From positions 1,458,501 to 1,522,500 of the forward strand of contig NZ_JACCFJ010000001.1 in the NCBI RefSeq assembly GCF_013410345.1: 64,000 nucleotides of DNA, given 5' to 3'. Both the position numbers and the translations under genes were made by a program. The notes below the pieces were generated by a model. It ran no database searches, was not told where the DNA came from, and was given only the letters and a program-made list of their open reading frames with translations. Shown one piece after another: positions 40,650-48,379 of this stretch. The DNA comes from Saccharopolyspora hordei. Lineage in GTDB: Bacteria > Actinomycetota > Actinomycetes > Mycobacteriales > Pseudonocardiaceae. Numbering within the stretch: the first letter of the stretch is position 1; every line of letters begins with the position of its first letter.

Positions 40650-41021
40650 TCAGCAGCCTCCGATGCCCATCGCGCTGTCCTGGTCGATGCGCTCGTACTC
40701 GCGGTTGGCGCGCTCCAGCGACTCGGCCGCGGCCTGCAGCTGGTCGCGGTAGCCGCACAGCGCGGTCAGCGCGTCCTCGCCACCGCCGACCGAGCGCCGG
40801 TTGAACTCCTCGGCGGCCTCGGCGCTGACCGGGTCACCGGCCCACGGCCGGATGCGCAGTTCGGTGATGGCGTGCTCGATCTGCAGGCCGACCGCGTCCA
40901 GCGATTCCTGCAGCGCGTTGACCAGCTTCGGGATCGCGGCGGGCTCGACCTGGACCGAGCCGCCGGACACACCCGGTAGGGCTTCGGTCGAGCTGTCGCC
41001 CCACGGCGCAGTGAGCGGCAC
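40650..41021 (-). CDS. WXG100/PE-like small ESX protein
   Basis: This 123-residue mostly helical protein carries VEPAAIPKLVNALQESLDAV, IRPWAGDPVSAEAAEEFNRR (a W-A-G turn, the W-x-G analogue) and ALCGYRDQLQAAAESLERAN. The layout is two helices around W-x-G, as in ESX partner proteins that pair with PPE proteins. GGAGGGGGAGA just upstream supports the GTG at 41021. It is six bases upstream of the PPE-like gene, giving a three-gene operon. It ends in GIGGC. Confidence 0.7.
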   Translation of the reverse strand: MPLTAPWGDSSTEALPGVSGGSVQVEPAAIPKLVNALQESLDAVGLQIEHAITELRIRPWAGDPVSAEAAEEFNRRSVGGGEDALTALCGYRDQLQAAAESLERANREYERIDQDSAMGIGGC

Positions 41022-41257
41022 GTCTCCCCCTCCCACAGGTGAGGGCCTGGGGCCCTCGTGGTCGAGCGCCGGGTCGGTGCGGGGCCGCGCGCCGGTCCAG
41101 GTGGTCGCGGGGCACCTGCCCGGGGCGCGGGGCACCCGAGCGCTCGAGCGACTCCACGTCCAGAGGGACACTGTAGTCACCAATCGTCACACTGTGGAGT
41201 GCTCCATACGCGGTGAGTATCACTCCCCGGTCCCGCACGCCCGATCGCTCTGCGTGG

Positions 41258-41914
41258 TCAGCTCGGTTCGGCGGACTCCGTCTGCGGCGCCGACGTCGAG
41301 GTCTCCGGCGCGGCCAGGGTGGCCACGGCGTCCTCGGCGACCCGCTGGGCCCCGGCGCACAGCTGGTCCACCGGCGACGGCGGTTGCGCGCCGTCGTCGC
41401 GGTACAGCACGTCGAGGTGCTGGCCCTCGGCGACGTCCACCGCCACGTTGCAGGACAGGTCCAGCCCCGGCGTCTTGATGACCAGCGCGGGGAAGCCGCC
41501 GACCACCACCGGGGTGGCCTCCACCTGCGCGGTGTCGTCGGTCCACACCCCCATGCCCTCGGTGGTGATCAGCGCCAGCCGGGCGCCGACCTTGGCGGTG
41601 GTGTTGCGGTAGCTGCAGGTCGCCGCGTTGCCGAACCCGGCTTCGGAGTCGGGGATCGGCTCGCGGTCGAAGCCGAGCTGGCTGCGCTGGGCCGGGGTGA
41701 GCAGCGTGCACGGCCCGATCTCGTCGAGGGGCAGCTCGAACGGGCGGGGCGGCGGGGGTGCCGGCGTGCTCGACGTGGGCAGCGGCATCGGCGGCGGCGG
41801 AGCGGTGTCCGCGGTCGGCTGCGACTGCCACAGACCGCACCCGGTGAGGGCGGCAGCGCCGACGGCGAGCAGCGCGCCCAGGCGCCGAGCCCCGGTGATC
41901 CGTGAGCTGTGCAT
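41258..41914 (-). CDS. DUF3558-type lipoprotein
   Basis: The 218-residue protein starts MHSSRITGARRLGALLAVGA and has a lipobox A-L-T-G-C, so it should be lipid-anchored on the outer face of the membrane. A Pro/Thr-rich spacer precedes a globular part with LPLDEIGPCTLLTPAQRSQL, ATCSYRNTTAKVGARLALIT and a Cys-containing C-terminus, as in DUF3558 lipoproteins common in this order. The ATG at 41914 is exactly 6 bases after TACGGT on the minus strand; a GTG two codons upstream is less likely. Function unknown. Confidence 0.8.
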   Translation of the reverse strand: MHSSRITGARRLGALLAVGAAALTGCGLWQSQPTADTAPPPPMPLPTSSTPAPPPPRPFELPLDEIGPCTLLTPAQRSQLGFDREPIPDSEAGFGNAATCSYRNTTAKVGARLALITTEGMGVWTDDTAQVEATPVVVGGFPALVIKTPGLDLSCNVAVDVAEGQHLDVLYRDDGAQPPSPVDQLCAGAQRVAEDAVATLAAPETSTSAPQTESAEPS

Positions 41915-41920
41915 GCTCAC

Positions 41921-41926
41921 ACCGTA
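41921..41926 (-). promoter_or_regulatory. TANNNT -10 box, leaderless start
   Basis: TACGGT on the minus strand, 6 bases before the ATG at 41914. Confidence 0.5.
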
Positions 41927-41963
41927 ACGAAGCGTGGTCGTCGAGGAGGTCGTGTCGGGCCGC

Positions 41964-42341
41964 TCACCGCCGCCACGTGGACCAAACGACCACCGCGAGG
42001 GGGACCAGCAGGACCAGGGCTGCCTGCCGGGCCACGAGCAGCAGGACGACCGCCAGCACCGCGGCGCCCACCCCGAGCACGACCTTCGTCGGCACCGCGC
42101 TCACCGGTGAGGTCCGCGCCGGGGGTTCCGGCTGGGCGCGCTCGGGCCGGGGTGCGGGCAGGTCGTCGAACAGCGCCTCCAGTTCGGAGCGGTACCGGGC
42201 GGCGGCGGCCTGCCGGCAGCGCTCGTCGTACTCGGTGACGTCGAGCCGTCCATCGGCGAAGTGCTCGCCGAGCAACCGCATGGCGAGCTCGCGTTCGGGG
42301 TCGCCGATGCGGAGGTCCTTGCCCCGCCGTCCCTTCTCCAC
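41964..42341 (-). CDS. DUF1707-domain membrane protein
   Basis: The 125-residue protein begins with the SHOCT-like DUF1707 domain: LRIGDPERELAMRLLGEHFA, DGRLDVTEYDERCRQAAAA and ELEALFDDLPAPRP. Two C-terminal membrane helices follow (VVLGVGAAVLAVVLLLVARQ, AALVLLVPLAVVVWSTW). DUF1707 is a small N-terminal module typical of actinobacterial envelope proteins with no known biochemical role. The GTG at 42341 is 6 bases after TAGGAT, a leaderless arrangement. Confidence 0.85.
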   Translation of the reverse strand: MEKGRRGKDLRIGDPERELAMRLLGEHFADGRLDVTEYDERCRQAAAARYRSELEALFDDLPAPRPERAQPEPPARTSPVSAVPTKVVLGVGAAVLAVVLLLVARQAALVLLVPLAVVVWSTWRR

Positions 42342-42347
42342 GCCCCC

Positions 42348-42353
42348 ATCCTA
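42348..42353 (-). promoter_or_regulatory. TANNNT -10 box, leaderless start
   Basis: TAGGAT on the minus strand, 6 bases before the GTG at 42341. Confidence 0.5.
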
Positions 42354-42405
42354 CGGTCGGCGGACCCCCGATCGAGCCCGTCGACGGGACCTCGCCGCGG
42401 TGCGA

Positions 42406-42441
42406 CGAGGGCGCCGCCGACCGGGGTCGACGGCGCCCTCG
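42406..42441 (-). terminator. Terminator of the dicarboxylate symporter gene
   Basis: CGAGGGCGCCG (42406-42416) pairs with CGGCGCCCTCG (42431-42441); weaker pairing extends the stem on both sides. It begins 11 bases after the symporter stop. Confidence 0.65.
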
Positions 42442-42451
42442 ACGTCTCGGG

Positions 42452-43783
42452 TCAGGTGCGGGCGAGCTCCTCCGCGCTGTCGACCAGCGGGGTGCTCGGC
42501 CGGGCCAGCACCTCGTCGTCGAGCAGGCCCTCGCTGCGGGCGACCACGGTCGGCACCACGATCTGGCCCGCGACGTTGGTGGCGGTGCGCACCATGTCCA
42601 TGATCGGGTCCACCGCGTAGGCGACCGCGATGCCGGTGGCCACCACCTCGGCCGGGAAGCCCAGCGCGGCGGTGGTCAGCGTCAGCATGGTGAACCAGCC
42701 GGTGACCCCGGCGGTGGCGATGGCGCCGAACACCGCGACCGCGACGATCGTCAGGTACTGCACCGGACCGAGGCCGATGCCGAAGAGGTTGGCGATGAAG
42801 ATCGAGCCGACGGCCGGGTAGATCGCGGCGCAGCCGTCCATCTTCGTCGTGGTCGCCAGCGGCACCGCGAAGTTCGCGTAGGACGGCGGCACACCCAGGT
42901 CCTGCGCGGTCTGCCGGGTCAGCGGCAGGCTGGCGCTGGAGGAGCGGGAGACGAACGCGAACTGCAGCACGTTCCAGGCCTTGGCGAAGAAGCGCACCGG
43001 GCTGACCTTGGCCACCAGGCCGAGCAGCAGCGGGTAGACCACGAACAGCACCAGCGCGCAGGCCACGTAGGTGGAGCCGATGAGCGTGAGCAGTGGCGCG
43101 AAGAACTCGTTGCCGTAGCTGGCGACGGCGTTGCCGATGAGGCCGAGGGTGCCGAGCGGGGCGAGCCGGATGATCCAGCCGAGCACGCGCTGGATGACCT
43201 CGAAGGCCGCCTTGCTGAACTCGACGAACGGGGCCGCCTTCTCACCCAGGCTGTAGGTGGCGGCGCCGATGACGAGCGCGACGAAGACCACCTGCAGCGT
43301 CTCGCCCTCGGCGAAGGCGCTGATCAGGTTGCTGGGCACCAGACCGGTGATGAGGTCCCACCAGGACCCCTCGGTCTTCTCGCCGATGGCCTGCAGCTTG
43401 TCCGGGTCGGGTTCGATGACCAGGCCGCGCCCCGGTTGGACCAGCGTGCCGACGGCGAGCCCGATCGCCACCGCGATGAGCGAGGTGATCGCGAACCACA
43501 GCGCGGTCTTGCCGCCCAGCCGCGCCGCGACGCGACCGCCGCCGAGGCCGCGGAGGCTGTTGATGCCCACCACGATGGCGGTGAAGATCAGCGGCAGCAC
43601 GGTGAACGTGAGCAGCTTGGTGAAGATCGAGCCGATGGTCTCCAACGTGGTGGCCAGCCACGCGGCGCCGGTCTGCTTGGCGATGTAGCCGAGCAGGGCG
43701 CCGAGCACCAGCGACGCGATGACGGCGACGGCGAACAGCTTGGGGTTGAGGCGCAGGCGCGATCGCCGAGCAGTGGTGGACAC
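42452..43783 (-). CDS. Dicarboxylate/amino acid:cation symporter (DctA/GltP family)
   Basis: The 443-residue membrane protein has about eight helices and two re-entrant loops. The serine-rich hairpin FVSRSSSASLPLTRQTAQDL and the second motif TKMDGCAAIYPAVGSIFIAN with DPIMDMVRTATNVAGQIVV (conserved D-x-x-x-D-x-x-R-T-x-x-N-V) define the DAACS family, importing C4-dicarboxylates, glutamate or aspartate with Na+ or H+. GGAGA eight bases upstream supports the GTG at 43783. The substrate cannot be settled from sequence. Single-gene unit with its own terminator. Confidence 0.92.
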   Translation of the reverse strand: MSTTARRSRLRLNPKLFAVAVIASLVLGALLGYIAKQTGAAWLATTLETIGSIFTKLLTFTVLPLIFTAIVVGINSLRGLGGGRVAARLGGKTALWFAITSLIAVAIGLAVGTLVQPGRGLVIEPDPDKLQAIGEKTEGSWWDLITGLVPSNLISAFAEGETLQVVFVALVIGAATYSLGEKAAPFVEFSKAAFEVIQRVLGWIIRLAPLGTLGLIGNAVASYGNEFFAPLLTLIGSTYVACALVLFVVYPLLLGLVAKVSPVRFFAKAWNVLQFAFVSRSSSASLPLTRQTAQDLGVPPSYANFAVPLATTTKMDGCAAIYPAVGSIFIANLFGIGLGPVQYLTIVAVAVFGAIATAGVTGWFTMLTLTTAALGFPAEVVATGIAVAYAVDPIMDMVRTATNVAGQIVVPTVVARSEGLLDDEVLARPSTPLVDSAEELART

Positions 43784-44049
43784 AGGGGTCTCCTGGAGTC
43801 TCGCGAACGGGGTACGGGCAGATCGGGTCGAGCTGGGGCGCGAACGTCAGGCGCAGGTCGTGCGGCGGTGCCGCGCTCGATCACCGACAGCCGGAACTGG
43901 CCTGCCGTCGCAGGTCGACGTGCAGGCGCGACGTCAGGTACAGCCGTCGGAGGGTGCCCATCGCGACCTTCTTAACCAGGTCGGGGGCGGAACTCATCCC
44001 GGAGTAATCGAATTGTGCTCGTGTTCACCCGAGTGCCAGGAGCTCGGTG
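43784..44049. other. Intergenic region upstream of the symporter gene
   Basis: 266 bases without a gene, moderately AT-rich around 43970-44030. It should contain the symporter promoter, but I see no clear hexamer pair. Confidence 0.4.
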
Positions 44050-44703
44050 TCACTCCGTGGTCGAGCGGTTCCACAGCGTCACGACGCTGACGCCGACCTC
44101 GGCGAGCAGCGTGCGGGTCAGCGGCAGGCTGATCCCGAGCACGCTCGACGGGTCGCCGTCCACGCCCTCGATGAACCAGCCGCCGAAGCCCTCGAGGGTG
44201 AAACCGCCTGCCACGTGCAGCGGCTCGCCGGTGGCGAGGTACGCCTCCAGCTCCTCCTCGCTGGGTTCGCCGAACCGCACCGTGGTGCCCAGGTGGCCCG
44301 CGGCGCGGGCGGTGACCTCGCCGTCCCGCAGGCGCGCGATCGCGTGCCCGGTCAGCAGTTCGCCGCTGCTGCCGGCGTTCTGCGCCCACCGCTTGGCGGC
44401 CGCCTCCCGGGTGCCGGGCTTGCCGACGACCTCGCCCTGCGCGGTCAGCAGCATCGAGTCGCAGCCGACGACGACCGCGTCGGGCTCCTCGGCGCCGATC
44501 TCGGCGGCCACCGCGTCGGCCTTGGCCTGCGCGAGCGCGGTGACCAGCTCGGTGGGGGTGGGGTCGGCGAGCGACGCGGTCACCGCGTCCTCGTCGACGC
44601 CGGAGACGCGCACCAGCGGCTCGATCCCGGCCGAGCGCAGCACGGACAGGCGAGCGGGCGAGGCGGAAGCAAGCACGAAGCGCACCCCGCCGATGGTAGT
44701 CAC
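44050..44703 (-). CDS. maf: Maf-like nucleotide pyrophosphatase
   Basis: The 217-residue protein starts VTTIGGVRFVLASASPARLS, containing the Maf motif S-x-S-P-x-R, then VVVGCDSMLLTAQGEVVGKP (catalytic Asp in G-C-D-S) and GGFTLEGFGGWFIEGVDGDP. Maf proteins hydrolyse canonical or modified nucleoside triphosphates and can slow septation. The usual E-S-T-x-V-x-F is replaced here by TARAAGHLGTTVRFGEPSEE, a known actinobacterial variant. The GTG at 44703 gives the normal length. Maf near birA and purEK agrees with the mycobacterial neighbourhood. Confidence 0.9.
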   Translation of the reverse strand: MTTIGGVRFVLASASPARLSVLRSAGIEPLVRVSGVDEDAVTASLADPTPTELVTALAQAKADAVAAEIGAEEPDAVVVGCDSMLLTAQGEVVGKPGTREAAAKRWAQNAGSSGELLTGHAIARLRDGEVTARAAGHLGTTVRFGEPSEEELEAYLATGEPLHVAGGFTLEGFGGWFIEGVDGDPSSVLGISLPLTRTLLAEVGVSVVTLWNRSTTE

Positions 44704-44872
44704 CCCGGATCCCCACCCGACCCGCCGCAGGCCTCCGCGCCTGGAGCCCTCACCCCCGTCCGGCACCGGAGCGCGGTCCGCGTGGGAACCGGACGTCCGG
44801 TTCCCACCCGGATCGCGTCACCTCGGTCGACGAGGGGAGCCGTGACGGCCGCGGGTGGCACGAGCGGAAGTC
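44704..44872. other. Intergenic region upstream of maf
   Basis: About 170 bases with no gene; contains the maf promoter region, no clear hexamers. Confidence 0.35.
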
Positions 44873-44939
44873 GTTCCACTGTGGACCGGAAGGGTCCTGG
44901 TGCCGGGCACGCGGGACCCCAGGCCGTCCACAGTGGAAC
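44873..44939 (-). terminator. Long hairpin after the X-Pro peptidase gene
   Basis: GTTCCACTGTGGAC (44873-44886) and GTCCACAGTGGAAC (44926-44939) are perfect 14-bp arms separated by 39 bases that themselves contain GGGTCC/GGACCC pairing. It starts 18 bases beyond the stop of the upstream minus-strand gene and is the likely terminator. Confidence 0.65.
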
Positions 44940-44957
44940 AGATCGGCTCGACGCAGC

Positions 44958-46793
44958 TCACCGCGCCGCCGGGACGTCGCGGTTGAGCTGCACGTGCGGG
45001 CGGGCCGGGGCGTGGTCCGGGCGCACGGTCGGCAGGCTCGTCCCGGCCGCCGCCACCGCCGGCAGGCCGCCGACGACCGGCAGCGTCACCGAGGTGCCGC
45101 TCAGGTCGATCCCGACCTCGCCGGGCTGGCGCGGCGCGACGATGAACGCGCTGTCCGTGCCGCCGATGACCAGCGCCAGCCGGTGCCCGGCGGGCACCAC
45201 GTGGTCGGTGGTGGCGAGCCGGAACGTCATCGTCCGCGGCACCCCCGGCTCCAGCGGCCGCTCCTCGTCCAGCGACTCGTGGTTGGCCAGGTCCGCCCAG
45301 CCGCGCGCGACGACCTCGAAGTCCACGTCGGCCGTGGTCGCCTCGGTGTCGTGGTAGCAGGCGTCGTCGCCGGGACGGCTCTCGCCCCAGCACGACTCGG
45401 TCTCCAGCGTGCGGATGCCCTCGCCCTGCCCCAGGTAGTCGCGGGTGGTGGCAGGACCGTAGTCGACGAGCACCGCGGACAGGTGCGCTGTCGGCGTGCT
45501 CGGCACGGCGGTGACGGTCACCGAGCCCGTCCCGGCGATGCGCACGTCGCGGCCCACCGGTGCGGTGCTGAACAGCACGCGGGCCGGCGACGGCTGGTCG
45601 GGCTCCGCGACCCAGTCGTACTCGTCCAGCGACGGGTCGTCGGTGAACGACGCGGTGCCGCTGCCGGGCTGCGGGCCGAGCCCGTCCTCGCGCGGGTGGA
45701 GCACGACGTCCTCGGCCAGCTCGCCGGACCAGGTCGGCTCGTCCACCCAGACGTCGGGTGCGCGCTCGACGCTCGCCGCGGGCTCGTCCTCGATGCCGTT
45801 GTCCACCCCGAGCAGCCAGTGGTCGAACCAGCGGTGCAGGGTGTCCACCCACTCGGCGCGGCGGAAGTCGAACGGGTCGACGTGCCCGGTCTGGCTCAAC
45901 CACAGCTTGCGCGGCACGCCGTGCTGGGCCAGCGCGTCCCACCACTGCCCGAGCTGGACGGTCTTGACGTTGAGGTCGCCGAGGCCGTGCACCGCGAACA
46001 CGCTCGCGGTGACCCGGCCGGCGTCCGGCACGTGGTCCCGCTCGGTCCACAGCGGAGTGCGGTCGCCGTCGGCCGGGGCGCCCTCGGTCAGCTGCTGCTT
46101 GACCGGGCCGCAGTCCGGGCGGCCCCCCTCCTCGACCGTCTCGGCCAGCCCGGCCGGGTCGAAGCCGAACGACACGCCGTCGGAGCGGTAGTAGTCGTAC
46201 CAGGAGCTGATCGCCCCGATCGGCACGATGGTGCGCAGCCCCTCCACCCCGGTGGCGGCCACGCCGTTGGCGATCGTGCCGTCGTAGGACTTGCCGATCA
46301 TGCCGACGTCACCGGTGGACCAGCTCGCCTCCACCTGGTCGCCGCCCGTGGGCGCGTCGAACCCGGGGGCGCGCCCGTTCAGCCAGTCGACCACGGCCTT
46401 CGCCGAGGTGATGTCGGACGGGCCGCCGACGAAGAAGTTGTCGTAGAACAGCGGGAAGCCGAGCGGACGGCCCTGCTCGTCGTAGGTCTTCCGCTCGCTC
46501 TCGTTGCCGCGCCCGCAGCACGAGTAGTAGGGGCTGGCGTCCATGATCACCGGGACCGGTCGGTCGGTGCCGGACGGTCGCACGACGTCCGCGGCCACCC
46601 GGTCGACCACGCCGTCGCCGTCCCCGTCCAGCCCGGTCTCCACCCACACCGTCTCCCGCACCGGTTCGGCGGTGAAGACCGGCTGGCTGCGCCCGTCCCT
46701 GACCTGCTCCGGCGCCTGCGCGGTCGCCGGGCCCGGCGCCACCCCGGACAGCACCAGCGCCGCGCACGGCAGCACCCACCAACGTCTCCGCAC
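44958..46793 (-). CDS. Secreted X-Pro dipeptidyl-peptidase/CocE-family serine hydrolase
   Basis: The 611-residue protein has a Sec signal peptide (RRRWWVLPCAALVLSGVAPG, A-T-A-Q-A cleavage) and an alpha/beta-hydrolase of the CocE/NonD family. The nucleophile elbow is GDVGMIGKSYDGTIANGVAA, an Asp is expected near AVHGLGDLNVKTVQ, and the catalytic His is in WLSQTGHVDPFDFRRAEWVD. The C-terminal jelly-roll domain starts near DVWVDEPTWSGELAED. It probably cleaves Xaa-Pro from peptides outside the cell. GGAGG eight bases before the GTG at 46793 is preferred over a GTG at 46802 that sits on the site itself. Confidence 0.85.
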   Translation of the reverse strand: MRRRWWVLPCAALVLSGVAPGPATAQAPEQVRDGRSQPVFTAEPVRETVWVETGLDGDGDGVVDRVAADVVRPSGTDRPVPVIMDASPYYSCCGRGNESERKTYDEQGRPLGFPLFYDNFFVGGPSDITSAKAVVDWLNGRAPGFDAPTGGDQVEASWSTGDVGMIGKSYDGTIANGVAATGVEGLRTIVPIGAISSWYDYYRSDGVSFGFDPAGLAETVEEGGRPDCGPVKQQLTEGAPADGDRTPLWTERDHVPDAGRVTASVFAVHGLGDLNVKTVQLGQWWDALAQHGVPRKLWLSQTGHVDPFDFRRAEWVDTLHRWFDHWLLGVDNGIEDEPAASVERAPDVWVDEPTWSGELAEDVVLHPREDGLGPQPGSGTASFTDDPSLDEYDWVAEPDQPSPARVLFSTAPVGRDVRIAGTGSVTVTAVPSTPTAHLSAVLVDYGPATTRDYLGQGEGIRTLETESCWGESRPGDDACYHDTEATTADVDFEVVARGWADLANHESLDEERPLEPGVPRTMTFRLATTDHVVPAGHRLALVIGGTDSAFIVAPRQPGEVGIDLSGTSVTLPVVGGLPAVAAAGTSLPTVRPDHAPARPHVQLNRDVPAAR

Positions 46794-46905
46794 CGTGCCC
46801 ACCTCCGCCGAGCACGGTACGGAGCAAGATCACCGCTCCGCCACAGCCGAAAGTGTGCTGGGCGCGGCCGCCCCGCCGCGCGGCACGCCGCCCGGTGGCC
46901 CCGCA

Positions 46906-46911
46906 TACGCT
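46906..46911 (+). promoter_or_regulatory. TANNNT -10 box, leaderless start of birA
   Basis: TACGCT ends 6 bases before the GTG at 46918. Confidence 0.5.
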
Positions 46912-46917
46912 GGGGGC

Positions 46918-47745
46918 GTGACTGCTGTGCTGCTGGACGGTGGACGGCTGCGCGCCCGGTTGGTCGACGCCGGACCGTACGCCGCGCTCGACGTGGTGAC
47001 CGTGACCGGCTCGACCAACACCGACCTGGCGGCGGCCGCGAGCCGAGGTGCCGCGGACCGGACCGTGCTGATCGCCGAGGAACAACGGGCCGGGCGCGGC
47101 CGCATGCAGCGCCAGTGGACCTCGCCGCGCGGCCAGGGGCTGTTCGTGAGCGTCCTGCTGCGTCCCGAGGTGCCGCAGTCCGCGGTCTCCTGGGTGCCGC
47201 TGGTCGCCGGGATCGCGCTGGCCGAGACGGTGCAGCGCACCACCGGCGTGCCCGCCCGCCTGAAGTGGCCGAACGACCTGCTGCTGGGCAGCGGCGACGA
47301 GTGGCGGAAGGCCGCCGGGATCCTCGGCGAGGCGGCGGCCGGGCCGGACGGCCTCGCGCTGGTGCTCGGCATGGGCGTCAACGTGCTGCAGCGTCCCGAG
47401 GACCTGCCCCGCGGCGCGGGCGGCCTGCCCGCCACCTCGCTGGCCGCGGAGGGCGCGGAGGTCGACCGGGAGGAGTTCGCCGTGGCGTTGCTCACGGCGT
47501 TCGCCGAGGCCGAGGGCAGCTGGCGCGCGGCGTCCGGGGACGTGGTGGGCAGCGGGCTGCTCGACCGGTACCGCGCGCTGTGCAGCACCCTGGGGCAGCA
47601 GGTCCGCGTCGAGCTCGGGCCCGAGGAGCAGCTGCGCGGCGTCGCCACCGACGTCGACACCGAGGGCCGTCTCGTGGTGCGCGCGGACAGCGGGCGGACC
47701 ACCGCGGTCTCCGCCGGCGACGTGGTCCACGTGCGACCGGCCTGA
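46918..47745 (+). CDS. birA: Biotin-[acetyl-CoA-carboxylase] ligase
   Basis: The 275-residue enzyme attaches biotin to the carboxyl-carrier domain of acyl-CoA carboxylases via biotinyl-AMP. The family features are TVTGSTNTDLAAAASRG, the adenylate loop IAEEQRAGRGRMQRQWTSPR (G-R-G-R), LKWPNDLLLGSGDEWRKAAG (K-W-P-N-D) and VLGMGVNVLQRP. There is no N-terminal DNA-binding domain, as in mycobacterial BirA, so it is a non-regulatory ligase. The start is set by the leaderless pattern. Neighbour of a PH-domain gene, as in Rv3278c-Rv3279c. Confidence 0.94.
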   Translation: MTAVLLDGGRLRARLVDAGPYAALDVVTVTGSTNTDLAAAASRGAADRTVLIAEEQRAGRGRMQRQWTSPRGQGLFVSVLLRPEVPQSAVSWVPLVAGIALAETVQRTTGVPARLKWPNDLLLGSGDEWRKAAGILGEAAAGPDGLALVLGMGVNVLQRPEDLPRGAGGLPATSLAAEGAEVDREEFAVALLTAFAEAEGSWRAASGDVVGSGLLDRYRALCSTLGQQVRVELGPEEQLRGVATDVDTEGRLVVRADSGRTTAVSAGDVVHVRPA

Positions 47746-47822
47746 ACGGCGACGACCGCGTCGGACGGCGCGCGGGCGGTAACGTGATCGGCGATCGCGA
47801 CGCGGCTGGAGGAGGGGAACCG

Positions 47823-48341
47823 GTGGCCTACCCAGACGACCTGCTCGGCGAGGACGAGTACGTGGTCGTGCACAAGCACCCGCACTGGAAGATGCTGGTC
47901 GTCCCGGTGCTGCTGCTCTTCGTGGTCGTCGGCGGCGGTTCCTACCTGGCGGCGCTGGCCGCCCCCACGCCGTGGCACCTGCCCGCGTGGATCGCGCTGG
48001 CGGTGGTCGGCGTCGTCCTGCTCGCCTGGCTCACCCTCGCGCCGCTGGTGCGCTGGCGCACCACGCACTTCGTGGTCACCACGCACCGGCTGATGGTCCG
48101 CGAGGGGGTGTTCACCCGCAGCGGCATCGACATCCCGACGTCCCGGATCAACTCGGTGCGCTTCCGGCACGGCCTCCTCGACCGGGTGCTCGGCTGCGGC
48201 ACGCTGATCGTGGAGTCCGCTTCCGACGAGCCGCTGGAGTTCGACGACATCCCGCAGGTGGAGAAGGTCCACACACTGCTGTACCGCGAGGTGAACGACG
48301 ACCCGCGGGACGATCCGGGCTACGCGGGGGAGGGCCGATGA
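47823..48341 (+). CDS. PH-domain (bPH2) membrane protein
   Basis: The 172-residue protein has two membrane helices (MLVVPVLLLFVVVGGGSYLA, PAWIALAVVGVVLLAWLTLA) followed by a bacterial PH domain with WRTTHFVVTTHRLMVREGVF, DIPTSRINSVRFRHGLLDRV and GTLIVESASDEPLEFDDIP. The bPH2 family is widespread in actinobacteria, usually next to birA, and its role is unknown. GGAGGAGGGG with a 5-base spacer supports the GTG at 47823. Its stop overlaps a 13-codon mini-ORF. Confidence 0.88.
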   Translation: MAYPDDLLGEDEYVVVHKHPHWKMLVVPVLLLFVVVGGGSYLAALAAPTPWHLPAWIALAVVGVVLLAWLTLAPLVRWRTTHFVVTTHRLMVREGVFTRSGIDIPTSRINSVRFRHGLLDRVLGCGTLIVESASDEPLEFDDIPQVEKVHTLLYREVNDDPRDDPGYAGEGR

Positions 48342-48379
48342 GCCCGTCGCCGGTGGCCCGCTGGACACGGGAGGGCTGA
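48338..48379 (+). CDS. 13-codon mini-ORF linking two genes
   Basis: ATG at 48338 overlaps the stop of the PH-domain gene (ATGA); the frame encodes MSPSPVARWTREG and its TGA overlaps the ATG of the HMG-CoA lyase gene (TGATG). It may simply pass ribosomes along for translational coupling, or be accidental. Confidence 0.3.
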   Translation: MSPSPVARWTREG

